Source: JANQOH01 sp965201115 (GTDB taxonomy: Bacteria; Pseudomonadota; Alphaproteobacteria; UBA7887). Taken from it: a stretch of DNA of 64,000 nucleotides. Position numbers and translations under genes: made by a program. Shown here piece by piece: positions 1-6,014 of this stretch; position 1 is the first letter of the stretch; the number at the start of each line of letters is the position of its first letter. The stretch covers positions 2,170,001 through 2,234,000 of the forward strand of contig OZ241745.1 of assembly GCA_965201115.1 (NCBI GenBank), given 5' to 3'. The notes beneath the pieces are model-generated. The model saw nothing but the letters and a program-made list of their open reading frames with translations, was not told the DNA's origin and ran no database searches.

Positions 1-80
1 GAGGCCGGCCCGCATGCATGAAACGAACGCGGAGCTTGGGGCAGGAGCCCCGGCCCGCAACGCGGAGGCAGACGAAAGGC

Positions 81-1328
81 ATGAAGAAACTTCTCCTGAG
101 CTCGGTCGCCATGGCCGGCGCCTCGGCGCTGGCGACCGGGGCCCTCGCCGTGCCGATCCAGTCGTTCGACGAAGACGGCACGCCGGTCCTCACCGCCGGC
201 ATGAGCGCCCAGTTCGAGGCCGGCGTCGCCATGGTCGACGACAAGGTCGAGAGCCCCGCCAAACGGGACGGCGGCTTCGTCAACGGCAGGTTCGGCGAAA
301 TCTACTTCAACGGCGAGATGACCGCCGACAACGGCCTCGTCTATGGCGCGAAGATCCACTTCGCGACCACCGACTACCACTGGGTCAGGCAAGACATCGA
401 TATCGACGGCGACGGAGTTCCCGACGCCAACGCCACGAAGAGCAACAACAGCAACTTCCCCGGCCGCGAGTACATCTACCTCAAGGGCGACTGGGGGTCG
501 CTCGAACTGGGCAACTGGCCCGGCCCCGACTCGACGCTGAACTTTACCCCGTCGCCCACCACCTACAAGGGCATCGGCGGCATGGACTTCGCGTACCACT
601 CCTACGTGCAGAGGCCGGCGGGCGCCATCTCCAACAGCCAGAGCCCGCACTGGTGGGACGTGGGGCCGAAGGTCAGCTACATCACCCCGTCCGTCAGCGG
701 CTTCCAGGCCGGCATCTCCTACATGCCGCAGCAGCGGGACGGCTTCGATTCGGCGCATTCTCCCACCGACCGGTCCAACTCGGGGTATCAGGACAAGATC
801 GGCTTGGCGGCGAGATGGAGCGGCGATTTCGGCGGGACCACCATGGGAATCTCCGTCGTGGGCGGCACCAGCGACGATATCACCGACGCCAACGGCAAGG
901 TCACCGGGGAGGGCATGGGCTATTATGACGTGTCCGGCCGGGTCGGTTTCTCCGGCTTCGTGTTCGCCGGCTCTTGGTGGGACTTCGGCGACGGTGGTGC
1001 GGCCCCGGGTGTCGATCAGGATTACTCCGGCTGGGCCCTCAACGCCTCCTATTCCTTCGGCCCCTACGGCGTCGAGCTCCAGTATGCGCACGCCGAGAAG
1101 AGCGAGTCCGGCACGGCGGCCGCGTTAACAGCGAAACGCGAGAGTATCTTCGACGGCTGGGCGTTCGCGCTCGGCTATACCGTCGCGCCGGGGCTGAAGT
1201 GGTACGGCGAAGTGGTCGGCAACAACAACGAACTCAGAGGGGCTTTGGTCGCGCCTGACGCTGCCATTTCCGCCGCAGAAGAGTACAAGAGCACCGTGTT
1301 CCTCTCCGGCCTCATGCTCAACTTCTGA
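81..1328 (+). CDS. Outer-membrane porin
   Basis: A 415-residue protein that probably forms a trimeric beta-barrel pore for small solutes in the outer membrane. It opens with a clear signal peptide (MKKLLLSSVAMAG, cleavage near residue 23 after ALA). The body is rich in alternating aromatic/Gly strands typical of alphaproteobacterial (Rhodobacter-type) porins, and it ends in LMLNF, the terminal Phe used by the BAM insertion machinery. The ATG at 81 is preferred over the in-frame ATG at 18 because only it puts the signal peptide at the N-terminus, and GGAGG lies 12 bases upstream. A strong terminator follows, so it is the last gene of its transcript. The substrate cannot be told from sequence. 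Confidence 0.88.
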   Translation: MKKLLLSSVAMAGASALATGALAVPIQSFDEDGTPVLTAGMSAQFEAGVAMVDDKVESPAKRDGGFVNGRFGEIYFNGEMTADNGLVYGAKIHFATTDYHWVRQDIDIDGDGVPDANATKSNNSNFPGREYIYLKGDWGSLELGNWPGPDSTLNFTPSPTTYKGIGGMDFAYHSYVQRPAGAISNSQSPHWWDVGPKVSYITPSVSGFQAGISYMPQQRDGFDSAHSPTDRSNSGYQDKIGLAARWSGDFGGTTMGISVVGGTSDDITDANGKVTGEGMGYYDVSGRVGFSGFVFAGSWWDFGDGGAAPGVDQDYSGWALNASYSFGPYGVELQYAHAEKSESGTAAALTAKRESIFDGWAFALGYTVAPGLKWYGEVVGNNNELRGALVAPDAAISAAEEYKSTVFLSGLMLNF

Positions 1329-1352
1329 GCGGAGCGCACACTCCTACTTTGC

Positions 1353-1383
1353 AGGGCGGCGGTCATCCCGCCGCCCTTTTTCT
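1353..1383 (+). terminator. Rho-independent terminator of the porin gene
   Basis: A perfect 10-bp stem (1353-1362 with 1368-1377) closes a 5-base loop and is followed by TTTTTCTTT. It lies 25 bases after the porin stop codon and isolates the porin from the coiled-coil gene array that follows. Confidence 0.9.
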
Positions 1384-1449
1384 TTGGCTCGATTCGCGAA
1401 TCGTCCGTACCCGCGGCGCCTCGGCGCGGGATGCCTGGGCGCCGCCGCC

Positions 1450-1496
1450 CCGAAGGCGCGAACTTCCCGGGACCGCGGGCGTCTCGCCCGCACGTC
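1450..1496. repeat. Single arm of the dispersed palindromic repeat
   Basis: This stretch carries the core shared with intergenic elements at 15.2, 19.2, 27.6, 43.2, 48.4 and 55.1 kb: GGGACCGCGGGCGTC followed by TCGCCCGCACGT. Only one arm is present here, preceded by the CGAAGGCGCG segment that flanks other copies. Confidence 0.75.
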
Positions 1497-1509
1497 CCCG
1501 CCGCCCCGC

Positions 1510-1538
1510 TCAACACGCCCGCCGGCCCGCGCCATATT
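1510..1538 (+). promoter_or_regulatory. Decayed promoter of array unit 1
   Basis: It aligns base for base with the promoters of the later units. The -10 CATATT (1533-1538) and the 17-base spacer are kept, but the -35 TTGACC has become TCAACA (1510-1515), so activity is doubtful. Confidence 0.55.
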
Positions 1539-1573
1539 GCCCCCGGCGCCACCGACGCCGGGAGCCCCCCGCC

Positions 1574-1816
1574 ATGCCCGCCCACGCCTTCGACGCCCCC
1601 AAGGCCATGCGCGTACTCACCGCCGCCGGCATGCAGGAGCCGATGGCCGAAGCCGTCGCCACGAAATCCGATATCGAGACGATCGACCGCCGCCTCGAAA
1701 CGGTTAACGGCCGCCTCGACGTTCTGAAAACCGAAATATCTTCGGTCAAGTAGGCGCGCGGCTTCATTGCCGCCATGGCGCTGCTCATGGCCGGCCGCAT
1801 GTTCGGCGCGTTCTGA
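1574..1816 (+). pseudogene. Array unit 1, broken DUF1640-like gene
   Basis: This is the first copy of the tandem family and it is inactivated. The Trp codon that begins the membrane segment in all sisters (TGG) is TAG here (1751-1753). The reading frame continues after it into an otherwise normal tail (ending GRMFGAF) and the usual TGA at 1814-1816. It also lacks about 12 residues of the head (the VVTTMNDAVTEG stretch), as if deleted between two similar GTCG sites. A 59-residue soluble coiled-coil product could still be made. Together with its damaged -35 box this is the most decayed member, at the outer edge of the array. Confidence 0.85.
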
Positions 1817-1829
1817 CCCCCCGCCCCGC

Positions 1830-1858
1830 TTGACCCGCCCGCCGGCCCGCGCCATATT
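1830..1858 (+). promoter_or_regulatory. Sigma70-type promoter of array unit 2
   Basis: TTGACC (1830-1835), 17-base spacer, CATATT (1853-1858). The unit 2 start codon lies 36 bases further on, giving a short leader. Confidence 0.75.
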
Positions 1859-1894
1859 GCCCCCGCGCGCCGCCGACGCCGGGAGACCCCCGCC

Positions 1895-2143
1895 ATGCCC
1901 GCTCTCGCCTTCGACACGCTCAAGGCCGCCGAAACATTGACCGCCGCGGGCATCGACACGGCGCACGCCAAGGCGATAACCAAGATGGTCCACGACGCCA
2001 TGGTCGATACCGTCGCCACAAAGGCCGACATCGCGGCGCTCAGGACCGAGCTCAAGGCGGAGATCGCCGCGGTCAAATGGGCGCTCGGCTTCATTGCCGC
2101 CATGGTGCTGCTCATGGCCGGCCGCATGTTCGGCGCCTTCTGA
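1895..2143 (+). CDS. Array unit 2, DUF1640-like coiled-coil membrane protein
   Basis: An 82-residue protein of the tandem family that resembles bacterial DUF1640/CCDC90-like proteins: a helical head beginning MPALAFDTLKAA, a VATKADI hinge, an 18-residue coiled-coil rod, and a C-terminal membrane helix starting at a conserved Trp and ending GRMFGAF. The head is of the AAGIDTAHAKAIT type, shared almost exactly with unit 3. Its GGGAGA ribosome site lies just upstream of the ATG. The cellular role of this family in bacteria is not established. Confidence 0.8.
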   Translation: MPALAFDTLKAAETLTAAGIDTAHAKAITKMVHDAMVDTVATKADIAALRTELKAEIAAVKWALGFIAAMVLLMAGRMFGAF

Positions 2144-2152
2144 CTCCTCGGC

Positions 2153-2181
2153 TTGACCCGCGCGCCGGCCCACGCCATATT
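2153..2181 (+). promoter_or_regulatory. Promoter of array unit 3
   Basis: TTGACC (2153-2158), 17-base spacer, CATATT (2176-2181), beginning only 10 bases after the stop codon of unit 2. Confidence 0.75.
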
Positions 2182-2217
2182 GCCCCCGCACGCCGCCAAC
2201 CGCCGGAGACCCACGCC

Positions 2218-2475
2218 ATGCCCGCCCACGCCTTCGACACCCTCAAGGCCGCCGAAACGCTGACCGCCGCGGGCATCGACACGGCGCACGCCAAGGCGAT
2301 AACCGACATGGTTCACGACGCCATGGTCGAGACCGTCGCCACCAAGGCCGATATCGCGAAGATTAATGGCCGCCTCGACGTTTTGAAAACCGAAATATCT
2401 TCGATCAAGTGGGTGCTCGGCTTCCTCGCCGCCATGGTGCTGCTCTTGGTCGGCCGCAATTTCGGCGCGTTCTGA
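2218..2475 (+). CDS. Array unit 3, DUF1640-like coiled-coil membrane protein
   Basis: An 85-residue sister of unit 2 with nearly the same head (differences such as ITDMVHDAMVET). Its 21-residue rod (ADIAKINGRLDVLKTEISSI) is the rod of unit 5, whose head is a different type. Its tail ends LLLVGRNFGAF, a variant also used by unit 7. The gene is therefore a mosaic of segments found separately elsewhere in the array, which points to recombination or gene conversion between copies. The start is set by alignment with the conserved MPAHAFDTLKA opening. Confidence 0.8.
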   Translation: MPAHAFDTLKAAETLTAAGIDTAHAKAITDMVHDAMVETVATKADIAKINGRLDVLKTEISSIKWVLGFLAAMVLLLVGRNFGAF

Positions 2476-2500
2476 CCCTCCGGTAGCGCCCCCGCCCCGC

Positions 2501-2529
2501 TTGACCCGCGCGTCCGCCCCCGCCATATT
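2501..2529 (+). promoter_or_regulatory. Promoter of array unit 4
   Basis: TTGACC (2501-2506), 17-base spacer, CATATT (2524-2529). Confidence 0.75.
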
Positions 2530-2564
2530 GCCCCCGCGCGCCGCCAACGCCGGAGGCCCCCGCC

Positions 2565-2846
2565 ATGCCCGCCTACGCTTTCGACACCCTCAAGGCCATG
2601 CGCGTACTCACCGCCGCCGGCATGCAGGAGCCGGTGGCCGAAGCCGTCGTCACGACCATGAACGACGCCGCAATCGAGGGCGTCGCCACAAAAACCGATT
2701 TGGCCAATCTGGAATTGCGCCTTGCGGCCAGGATCGAGACCGAGACCGGAGCGCTCAAGTCCCGGCTCGACGCGCACCAGTGGGTGCTCGGCTTCATCGC
2801 CGCCGGCATGCTCCTCATGGCCGGCCGCATGTTCGGCGCGTACTGA
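2565..2846 (+). CDS. Array unit 4, DUF1640-like coiled-coil membrane protein
   Basis: At 93 residues this is the longest intact member. It has the second head type (AMRVLTAAGMQEPVAEAVV) and a 29-residue rod (starting TDLANLELRLAARIETE), about four heptads, the longest in the array. The tail ends GRMFGAY, the only member closing with Tyr instead of Phe or Leu. The membrane segment follows the conserved Trp as in the sisters. It has its own promoter about 35 bases upstream. Confidence 0.8.
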   Translation: MPAYAFDTLKAMRVLTAAGMQEPVAEAVVTTMNDAAIEGVATKTDLANLELRLAARIETETGALKSRLDAHQWVLGFIAAGMLLMAGRMFGAY

Positions 2847-2895
2847 CCCCCCGGCCCGGGACCGCCGGCCCAACGCCGCGCCGCGCCCGCCGCGC

Positions 2896-2924
2896 TTGAC
2901 CCGCCCGCCGGCCCCCGCCATATT
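2896..2924 (+). promoter_or_regulatory. Promoter of array unit 5 (and 6)
   Basis: TTGACC (2896-2901), 17-base spacer, CATATT (2919-2924). Because unit 6 has no promoter of its own, this one probably drives both. Confidence 0.75.
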
Positions 2925-2959
2925 GCCCCCGCGCGCCGCCAACGCCGGAGACCCACGCC

Positions 2960-3217
2960 ATGCCCGCCTACGCTTTCGACACCCTCAAGGCCATGCGAAC
3001 GCTCACCGACGCCGGCATGCAGGAGCCGGTGGCCGAGGCCGTCGTCACGACCATGAACGACGCCGTAACCGAGGGCGTCGCCACAAAGGCCGACATCGCG
3101 AAGATCAACGGCCGCCTCGACGTTCTGAAAACCGAAATATCTTCGATCAAGTGGGTGCTCGGCTTTCTCGCCGCCATGCAGATACTCATGGCCGGCCGCA
3201 TGTTCGGCGCGTTCTGA
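2960..3217 (+). CDS. Array unit 5, DUF1640-like coiled-coil membrane protein
   Basis: An 85-residue member with head AMRTLTDAGMQEPVAEAVV and the same 21-residue rod as unit 3. The tail (AAMQILMAGRMFGAF) matches units 8 and 9. Only 20 bases separate its stop from the ATG of unit 6, so the two form the only evident bicistronic pair of the array. Confidence 0.8.
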   Translation: MPAYAFDTLKAMRTLTDAGMQEPVAEAVVTTMNDAVTEGVATKADIAKINGRLDVLKTEISSIKWVLGFLAAMQILMAGRMFGAF

Positions 3218-3237
3218 CCCGCGCGCCCACCCCCGCC

Positions 3238-3486
3238 ATGCCCGCCCACGCTTTCGACACCCTCAAGGCCATGCGTGTACTCACCGACGCCGGCATGCAG
3301 GAGCCGGTGGCCGAGGCCGTCGTCGCGACCATGAACGACGCCGTAACCGAGGGCGTCGCCACAAAGGCCGATTTGGCCAACTTGGAGTCGCGCCTGATGA
3401 CCGAAATTTCGACGATCGAGTGGGTGCTCGGTTTCCTCGCCGCCGTCGTGCTCCTCATGGCCGGCCGCATGTTCGGCGCGTTCTGA
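3238..3486 (+). CDS. Array unit 6, DUF1640-like coiled-coil membrane protein
   Basis: An 82-residue member with an 18-residue rod (ADLANLESRLMTEISTIE) almost identical to that of unit 13, although their heads are of different types. It lacks the upstream promoter: the sequence runs directly from the unit 5 stop (TTCTGACCC) into CGCGCGCC, which normally follows the -35 box TTGACCC. This fits a deletion between the two TGACCC copies. It is expected to be co-transcribed with unit 5. Confidence 0.8.
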   Translation: MPAHAFDTLKAMRVLTDAGMQEPVAEAVVATMNDAVTEGVATKADLANLESRLMTEISTIEWVLGFLAAVVLLMAGRMFGAF

Positions 3487-3519
3487 CCCCCCGCGGGGGC
3501 CGCCGGCCCAAGCGCCCCG

Positions 3520-3529
3520 CCCCCCCCCC
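3520..3529 (+). repeat. Ten-C homopolymer upstream of unit 7 promoter
   Basis: Ten consecutive C residues lie 7 bases upstream of the -35 box of unit 7. The other units have no such run at this place. The tract could vary in length, but it is not inside the promoter spacer. Confidence 0.6.
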
Positions 3530-3536
3530 GCCCCGC

Positions 3537-3565
3537 TTGACCCGCGCGCCCGGCCTCGCCATATT
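3537..3565 (+). promoter_or_regulatory. Promoter of array unit 7
   Basis: TTGACC (3537-3542), 17-base spacer, CATATT (3560-3565). Confidence 0.75.
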
Positions 3566-3606
3566 GCCCACTACAGGCACGCCGCCGACACATGGGGATT
3601 CCCGCC

Positions 3607-3876
3607 ATGCCCGCCTACACCTTCGACACGCTCAAGGCCATGCGAACGCTCACCGACGCCGGCATGCAGGAGCCGGTGGCCGAAGCCGTCGTCGCGACCA
3701 TGAACGACGCCGTGACCGAGGGCGTCGCCACAAAGGCCGATATTGTCAATCTCAGGGCCGAGCTCAAGGCCGACATCGCGGTGCTCAAGGCCCGACTCGA
3801 TACCCAGCAGTGGGTGCTCGGTTTCATCGCCGCCATGGTGTTGCTATTGGTCGGCCGCAATTTCGGCGCGTTCTGA
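3607..3876 (+). CDS. Array unit 7, DUF1640-like coiled-coil membrane protein
   Basis: An 89-residue member with head AMRTLTDAGMQEPVAEAVV, a 25-residue rod beginning ADIVNLRAELKADIAV, and a tail ending LLLVGRNFGAF. The rod start is shared with unit 10, which is shorter by seven residues, exactly one heptad. The ATG at 3607 is chosen over the in-frame ATG at 3592 because it matches the conserved MPAYTFDTLKA opening of the family. Confidence 0.8.
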   Translation: MPAYTFDTLKAMRTLTDAGMQEPVAEAVVATMNDAVTEGVATKADIVNLRAELKADIAVLKARLDTQQWVLGFIAAMVLLLVGRNFGAF

Positions 3877-3923
3877 CTCCCCGCGCGGGCCGGCGTGCGT
3901 CGCCGGCCCACGCGCCGCCCCGC

Positions 3924-3952
3924 TTGACCCGCGCGCCCGCCTACGCCATATT
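3924..3952 (+). promoter_or_regulatory. Promoter of array unit 8
   Basis: TTGACC (3924-3929), 17-base spacer, CATATT (3947-3952). Confidence 0.75.
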
Positions 3953-3993
3953 GCCCCCTGCTTGCACGCCGCCGGCGCAGGAGAACCCCCGCC

Positions 3994-4251
3994 ATGCCCG
4001 CCTACGCTTTCGACACGCTCAAGGCCATGCGCGTACTCACAGCCGCCGGCATGCAGGAGCCGGTGGCCGAGGCCGTCGTTACGACCATGAACGACGCCGT
4101 GACCGAAGGCGTCGCCACAAAGGCCGATATCGCCGGGCTCAAGACCGAAATCGCGGCGCTCAAGTCCCGACTCGATACCCAGCAGTGGGTGCTCGGCTTC
4201 ATCGCCGCCATGCAGATACTCATGGCCGGCCGCATGTTCGGCGCGTTCTGA
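3994..4251 (+). CDS. Array unit 8, DUF1640-like coiled-coil membrane protein
   Basis: An 85-residue member: head AMRVLTAAGMQEPVAEAVV, a 21-residue rod (ADIAGLKTEIAALKSRLDTQ plus Q), then the membrane tail AAMQILMAGRMFGAF. The rod end SRLDTQQW is shared with units 7 and 10, while its beginning resembles unit 12, again a mosaic pattern. Confidence 0.8.
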   Translation: MPAYAFDTLKAMRVLTAAGMQEPVAEAVVTTMNDAVTEGVATKADIAGLKTEIAALKSRLDTQQWVLGFIAAMQILMAGRMFGAF

Positions 4252-4279
4252 TCCCTCGCGGGGGCTGCCGGCGCCCCGC

Positions 4280-4308
4280 TTGACCCGCGCGCCGGCCCAC
4301 GCCATATT
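4280..4308 (+). promoter_or_regulatory. Promoter of array unit 9
   Basis: TTGACC (4280-4285), 17-base spacer, CATATT (4303-4308). Confidence 0.75.
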
Positions 4309-4348
4309 GCCCCGGCTTGCACGTCGTCGGCGTAGAGAGGATCCCCCC

Positions 4349-4585
4349 ATGCCCGCCCATGCGTTCGACACGCTCAAGGCCGCCGACGCGCTTATCGCCG
4401 CCGGCATCGACTCGACGCAGGCCCGCGCGATTACCGAAACCATGCGCGACGCCGTGACCGAGGGCGTCGCCACAAAGGCCGATATCGCGAGGATTAATGG
4501 CCGCCTTGACGCCATGCAGTGGGTGCTCGGCTTTCTCGCCGCCATGCAGATACTCATGGCCGGCCGCATGTTCGGCGCGTTCTGA
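4349..4585 (+). CDS. Array unit 9, DUF1640-like coiled-coil membrane protein
   Basis: A 78-residue member with the head type AADALIAAGIDSTQARAIT and the minimal 14-residue rod (ADIARINGRLDAMQ), exactly two heptads. Its membrane tail is that of units 5 and 8. The head links it to the later units 11-13, while the tail belongs to the earlier subgroup, so it looks like a junction between the two halves of the array. Confidence 0.8.
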   Translation: MPAHAFDTLKAADALIAAGIDSTQARAITETMRDAVTEGVATKADIARINGRLDAMQWVLGFLAAMQILMAGRMFGAF

Positions 4586-4621
4586 TCCCTCGCGGGGCCG
4601 TTTCCGCCGCCCCCGCCCCGC

Positions 4622-4650
4622 TTGACTCGCGCCACCGCCCACGCCATATT
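4622..4650 (+). promoter_or_regulatory. Promoter of array unit 10
   Basis: TTGACT (4622-4627), 17-base spacer, CATATT (4645-4650). The -35 differs from its sisters at one base. Confidence 0.72.
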
Positions 4651-4691
4651 GCTTCCTGTCGGCACGCCGCCGGCGCAGGAGAACCCCCGTC

Positions 4692-4940
4692 ATGCCCGCC
4701 CATGCTTTCGACACGCTCAAGGCCATGCGCATACTCACCGCCGCCGGCATGCAGGAGCCGGTGGCCGAAGCCGTCGTCACGACCATGAACGACGCCGTGA
4801 CCGAGGGCGTCGCCACAAAGGCCGATATTGTCAATCTCAGGGCCGAGCTCAAGGCCCGACTCGATACCCAGCAATGGGTGCTCGGTTTCATCGTCGCCAT
4901 GGTGTTGCTCTTGGTCGGCCGCGATTTCGGCGCGTTCTGA
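4692..4940 (+). CDS. Array unit 10, DUF1640-like coiled-coil membrane protein
   Basis: An 82-residue member with head AMRILTAAGMQEPVAEAVV, an 18-residue rod (ADIVNLRAELKARLDTQQ) and a tail ending LLLVGRDFGAF. Compared with unit 7, one heptad (DIAVLKA region) is missing and the rest is nearly identical at DNA level. It is the last unit with this head type. Confidence 0.8.
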   Translation: MPAHAFDTLKAMRILTAAGMQEPVAEAVVTTMNDAVTEGVATKADIVNLRAELKARLDTQQWVLGFIVAMVLLLVGRDFGAF

Positions 4941-4965
4941 CCTTCCCGGGAGCGTCGGCGCGCGC

Positions 4966-4993
4966 TTGACCGGCCCGCCGCCGACGCTATATT
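4966..4993 (+). promoter_or_regulatory. Promoter of array unit 11
   Basis: TTGACC (4966-4971), 16-base spacer, TATATT (4988-4993). This subgroup has a one-base shorter spacer and a better -10 box. Confidence 0.75.
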
Positions 4994-5023
4994 GCCCGCC
5001 GCCGATGCAGGAGGACCAGCGCC

Positions 5024-5281
5024 ATGCCCGCTTATGCTTTCGACACGCTCAAGGCCGCCGATGCGCTTATCGCCGCCGGCATCGACTCGCCGCATGCCCG
5101 CGCGATTACCGAAACCATGCGCGACGCCGTGACCGAGGGCGTCGCCACGAAGGCCGATATCGCTGCGGTCAACAGCCGCCTTGACGCTCTCGAATCGCGT
5201 CTCGATACCATGCAATGGGCGATGGGCTTTCATGCCGCCGTTACGCTCTCGATCGCCGGTCGCCTGTTCGGCGTGCTCTGA
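5024..5281 (+). CDS. Array unit 11, DUF1640-like coiled-coil membrane protein
   Basis: An 85-residue member with head AADALIAAGIDSPHARAIT, a 21-residue rod (ADIAAVNSRLDALESRLDTM plus Q), and a different membrane tail, AMGFHAAVTLSIAGRLFGVL, which marks the 3' subgroup (units 11-13). The ribosome site is a strong AGGAGGA 12 bases before the ATG, better than in units 1-10. Confidence 0.8.
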   Translation: MPAYAFDTLKAADALIAAGIDSPHARAITETMRDAVTEGVATKADIAAVNSRLDALESRLDTMQWAMGFHAAVTLSIAGRLFGVL

Positions 5282-5317
5282 CCTCCCCGGGAGCGTCGGC
5301 GCCCCGCCGGCGCGCGC

Positions 5318-5345
5318 TTGACCGGCCCGCCGCCAGTGCTATACT
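5318..5345 (+). promoter_or_regulatory. Promoter of array unit 12
   Basis: TTGACC (5318-5323), 16-base spacer, TATACT (5340-5345), one of the best -10 boxes in the array. Confidence 0.78.
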
Positions 5346-5375
5346 GCCCGCCGCCGACGCAGGAGGACCAGCGCC

Positions 5376-5612
5376 ATGCCCGCTTATGCTTTCGACACGC
5401 TCAAGGCCGCCGACGCGCTTATCGCCGCCGGCATCGACTCGCCGCATGCCCGCGCGATTACCGAAACCATGCGCGACGCCGTAACCGAGGGCGTCGCCAC
5501 AAAGGCCGACATCGCCGAACTCAAGACCGAAATCTCCGCGATTAAATGGTTCATGGGCTTTCATGCCGCCGTTACGCTCCTGATCGCCGGCCGCCTGTTC
5601 GGTGTGCTCTGA
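5376..5612 (+). CDS. Array unit 12, DUF1640-like coiled-coil membrane protein
   Basis: A 78-residue member with the same head as unit 11, a 14-residue rod (ADIAELKTEISAIK) and the tail FMGFHAAVTLLIAGRLFGVL. The upstream sequence up to the ATG, including AGGAGGA, is nearly identical to that of units 11 and 13, so the three look like the most recent duplicates. Confidence 0.8.
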   Translation: MPAYAFDTLKAADALIAAGIDSPHARAITETMRDAVTEGVATKADIAELKTEISAIKWFMGFHAAVTLLIAGRLFGVL

Positions 5613-5648
5613 CCTCCCCGGGAGCGCCGACGCCCCGCCGGCGCGCGC

Positions 5649-5676
5649 TTGACCGGTCCGCCGCCGGCGCTATACT
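5649..5676 (+). promoter_or_regulatory. Promoter of array unit 13
   Basis: TTGACC (5649-5654), 16-base spacer, TATACT (5671-5676). Confidence 0.78.
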
Positions 5677-5706
5677 GCCCGTCGCCGACGCAGGAGGACC
5701 AGCGCC

Positions 5707-5955
5707 ATGCCCGCTTATGCTTTCGACACGCTCAAGGCCGCCGACGCGCTTATCGCCGCCGGCATCGACTCGCCGCATGCCCGCGCGATTACCGAAACCG
5801 TGCGCGACGCCGTAACCGAAGGCGTCGCCACAAAGGCCGACTTGGCCAATCTCGAATCGCGCCTGATGACCGAAATCTCCGCGATTAAGTGGTTCATGGG
5901 CTTTCATGCCGTCATTACCCTCCTGATCGCCGGGCGCTTGTTCGGCGCGTTCTGA
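5707..5955 (+). CDS. Array unit 13, DUF1640-like coiled-coil membrane protein
   Basis: The last unit, 82 residues: head as in unit 12, an 18-residue rod (ADLANLESRLMTEISAIK) matching unit 6, and the tail FMGFHAVITLLIAGRLFGAF. It thus combines a head and membrane segment of the late subgroup with a rod of the early subgroup and the FGAF ending of the early subgroup. rnhB follows 59 bases later in the same direction with no clear terminator between them. Confidence 0.8.
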   Translation: MPAYAFDTLKAADALIAAGIDSPHARAITETVRDAVTEGVATKADLANLESRLMTEISAIKWFMGFHAVITLLIAGRLFGAF

Positions 5956-6014
5956 ATCGCGCCGCGCCCGTCGGGAGCGCGTGTGTCCCCGGAGGATGCG
6001 GGCCGGGAGCCGCG

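Noticed and set aside
18..80. Porin start at ATG 18.
   Set aside because: The extra 21 residues (RTRSLGQEPRPATRRQTKG) would put a charged block ahead of the signal peptide; the ATG at 81 has a well-placed GGAGG.
1574..5955. CRISPR array or other short-spacer repeat, because of the regular recurrence of similar DNA.
   Set aside because: The period is 250-380 bases, each unit contains an open frame with its own ribosome site and promoter, and there are no unique spacers or cas genes.
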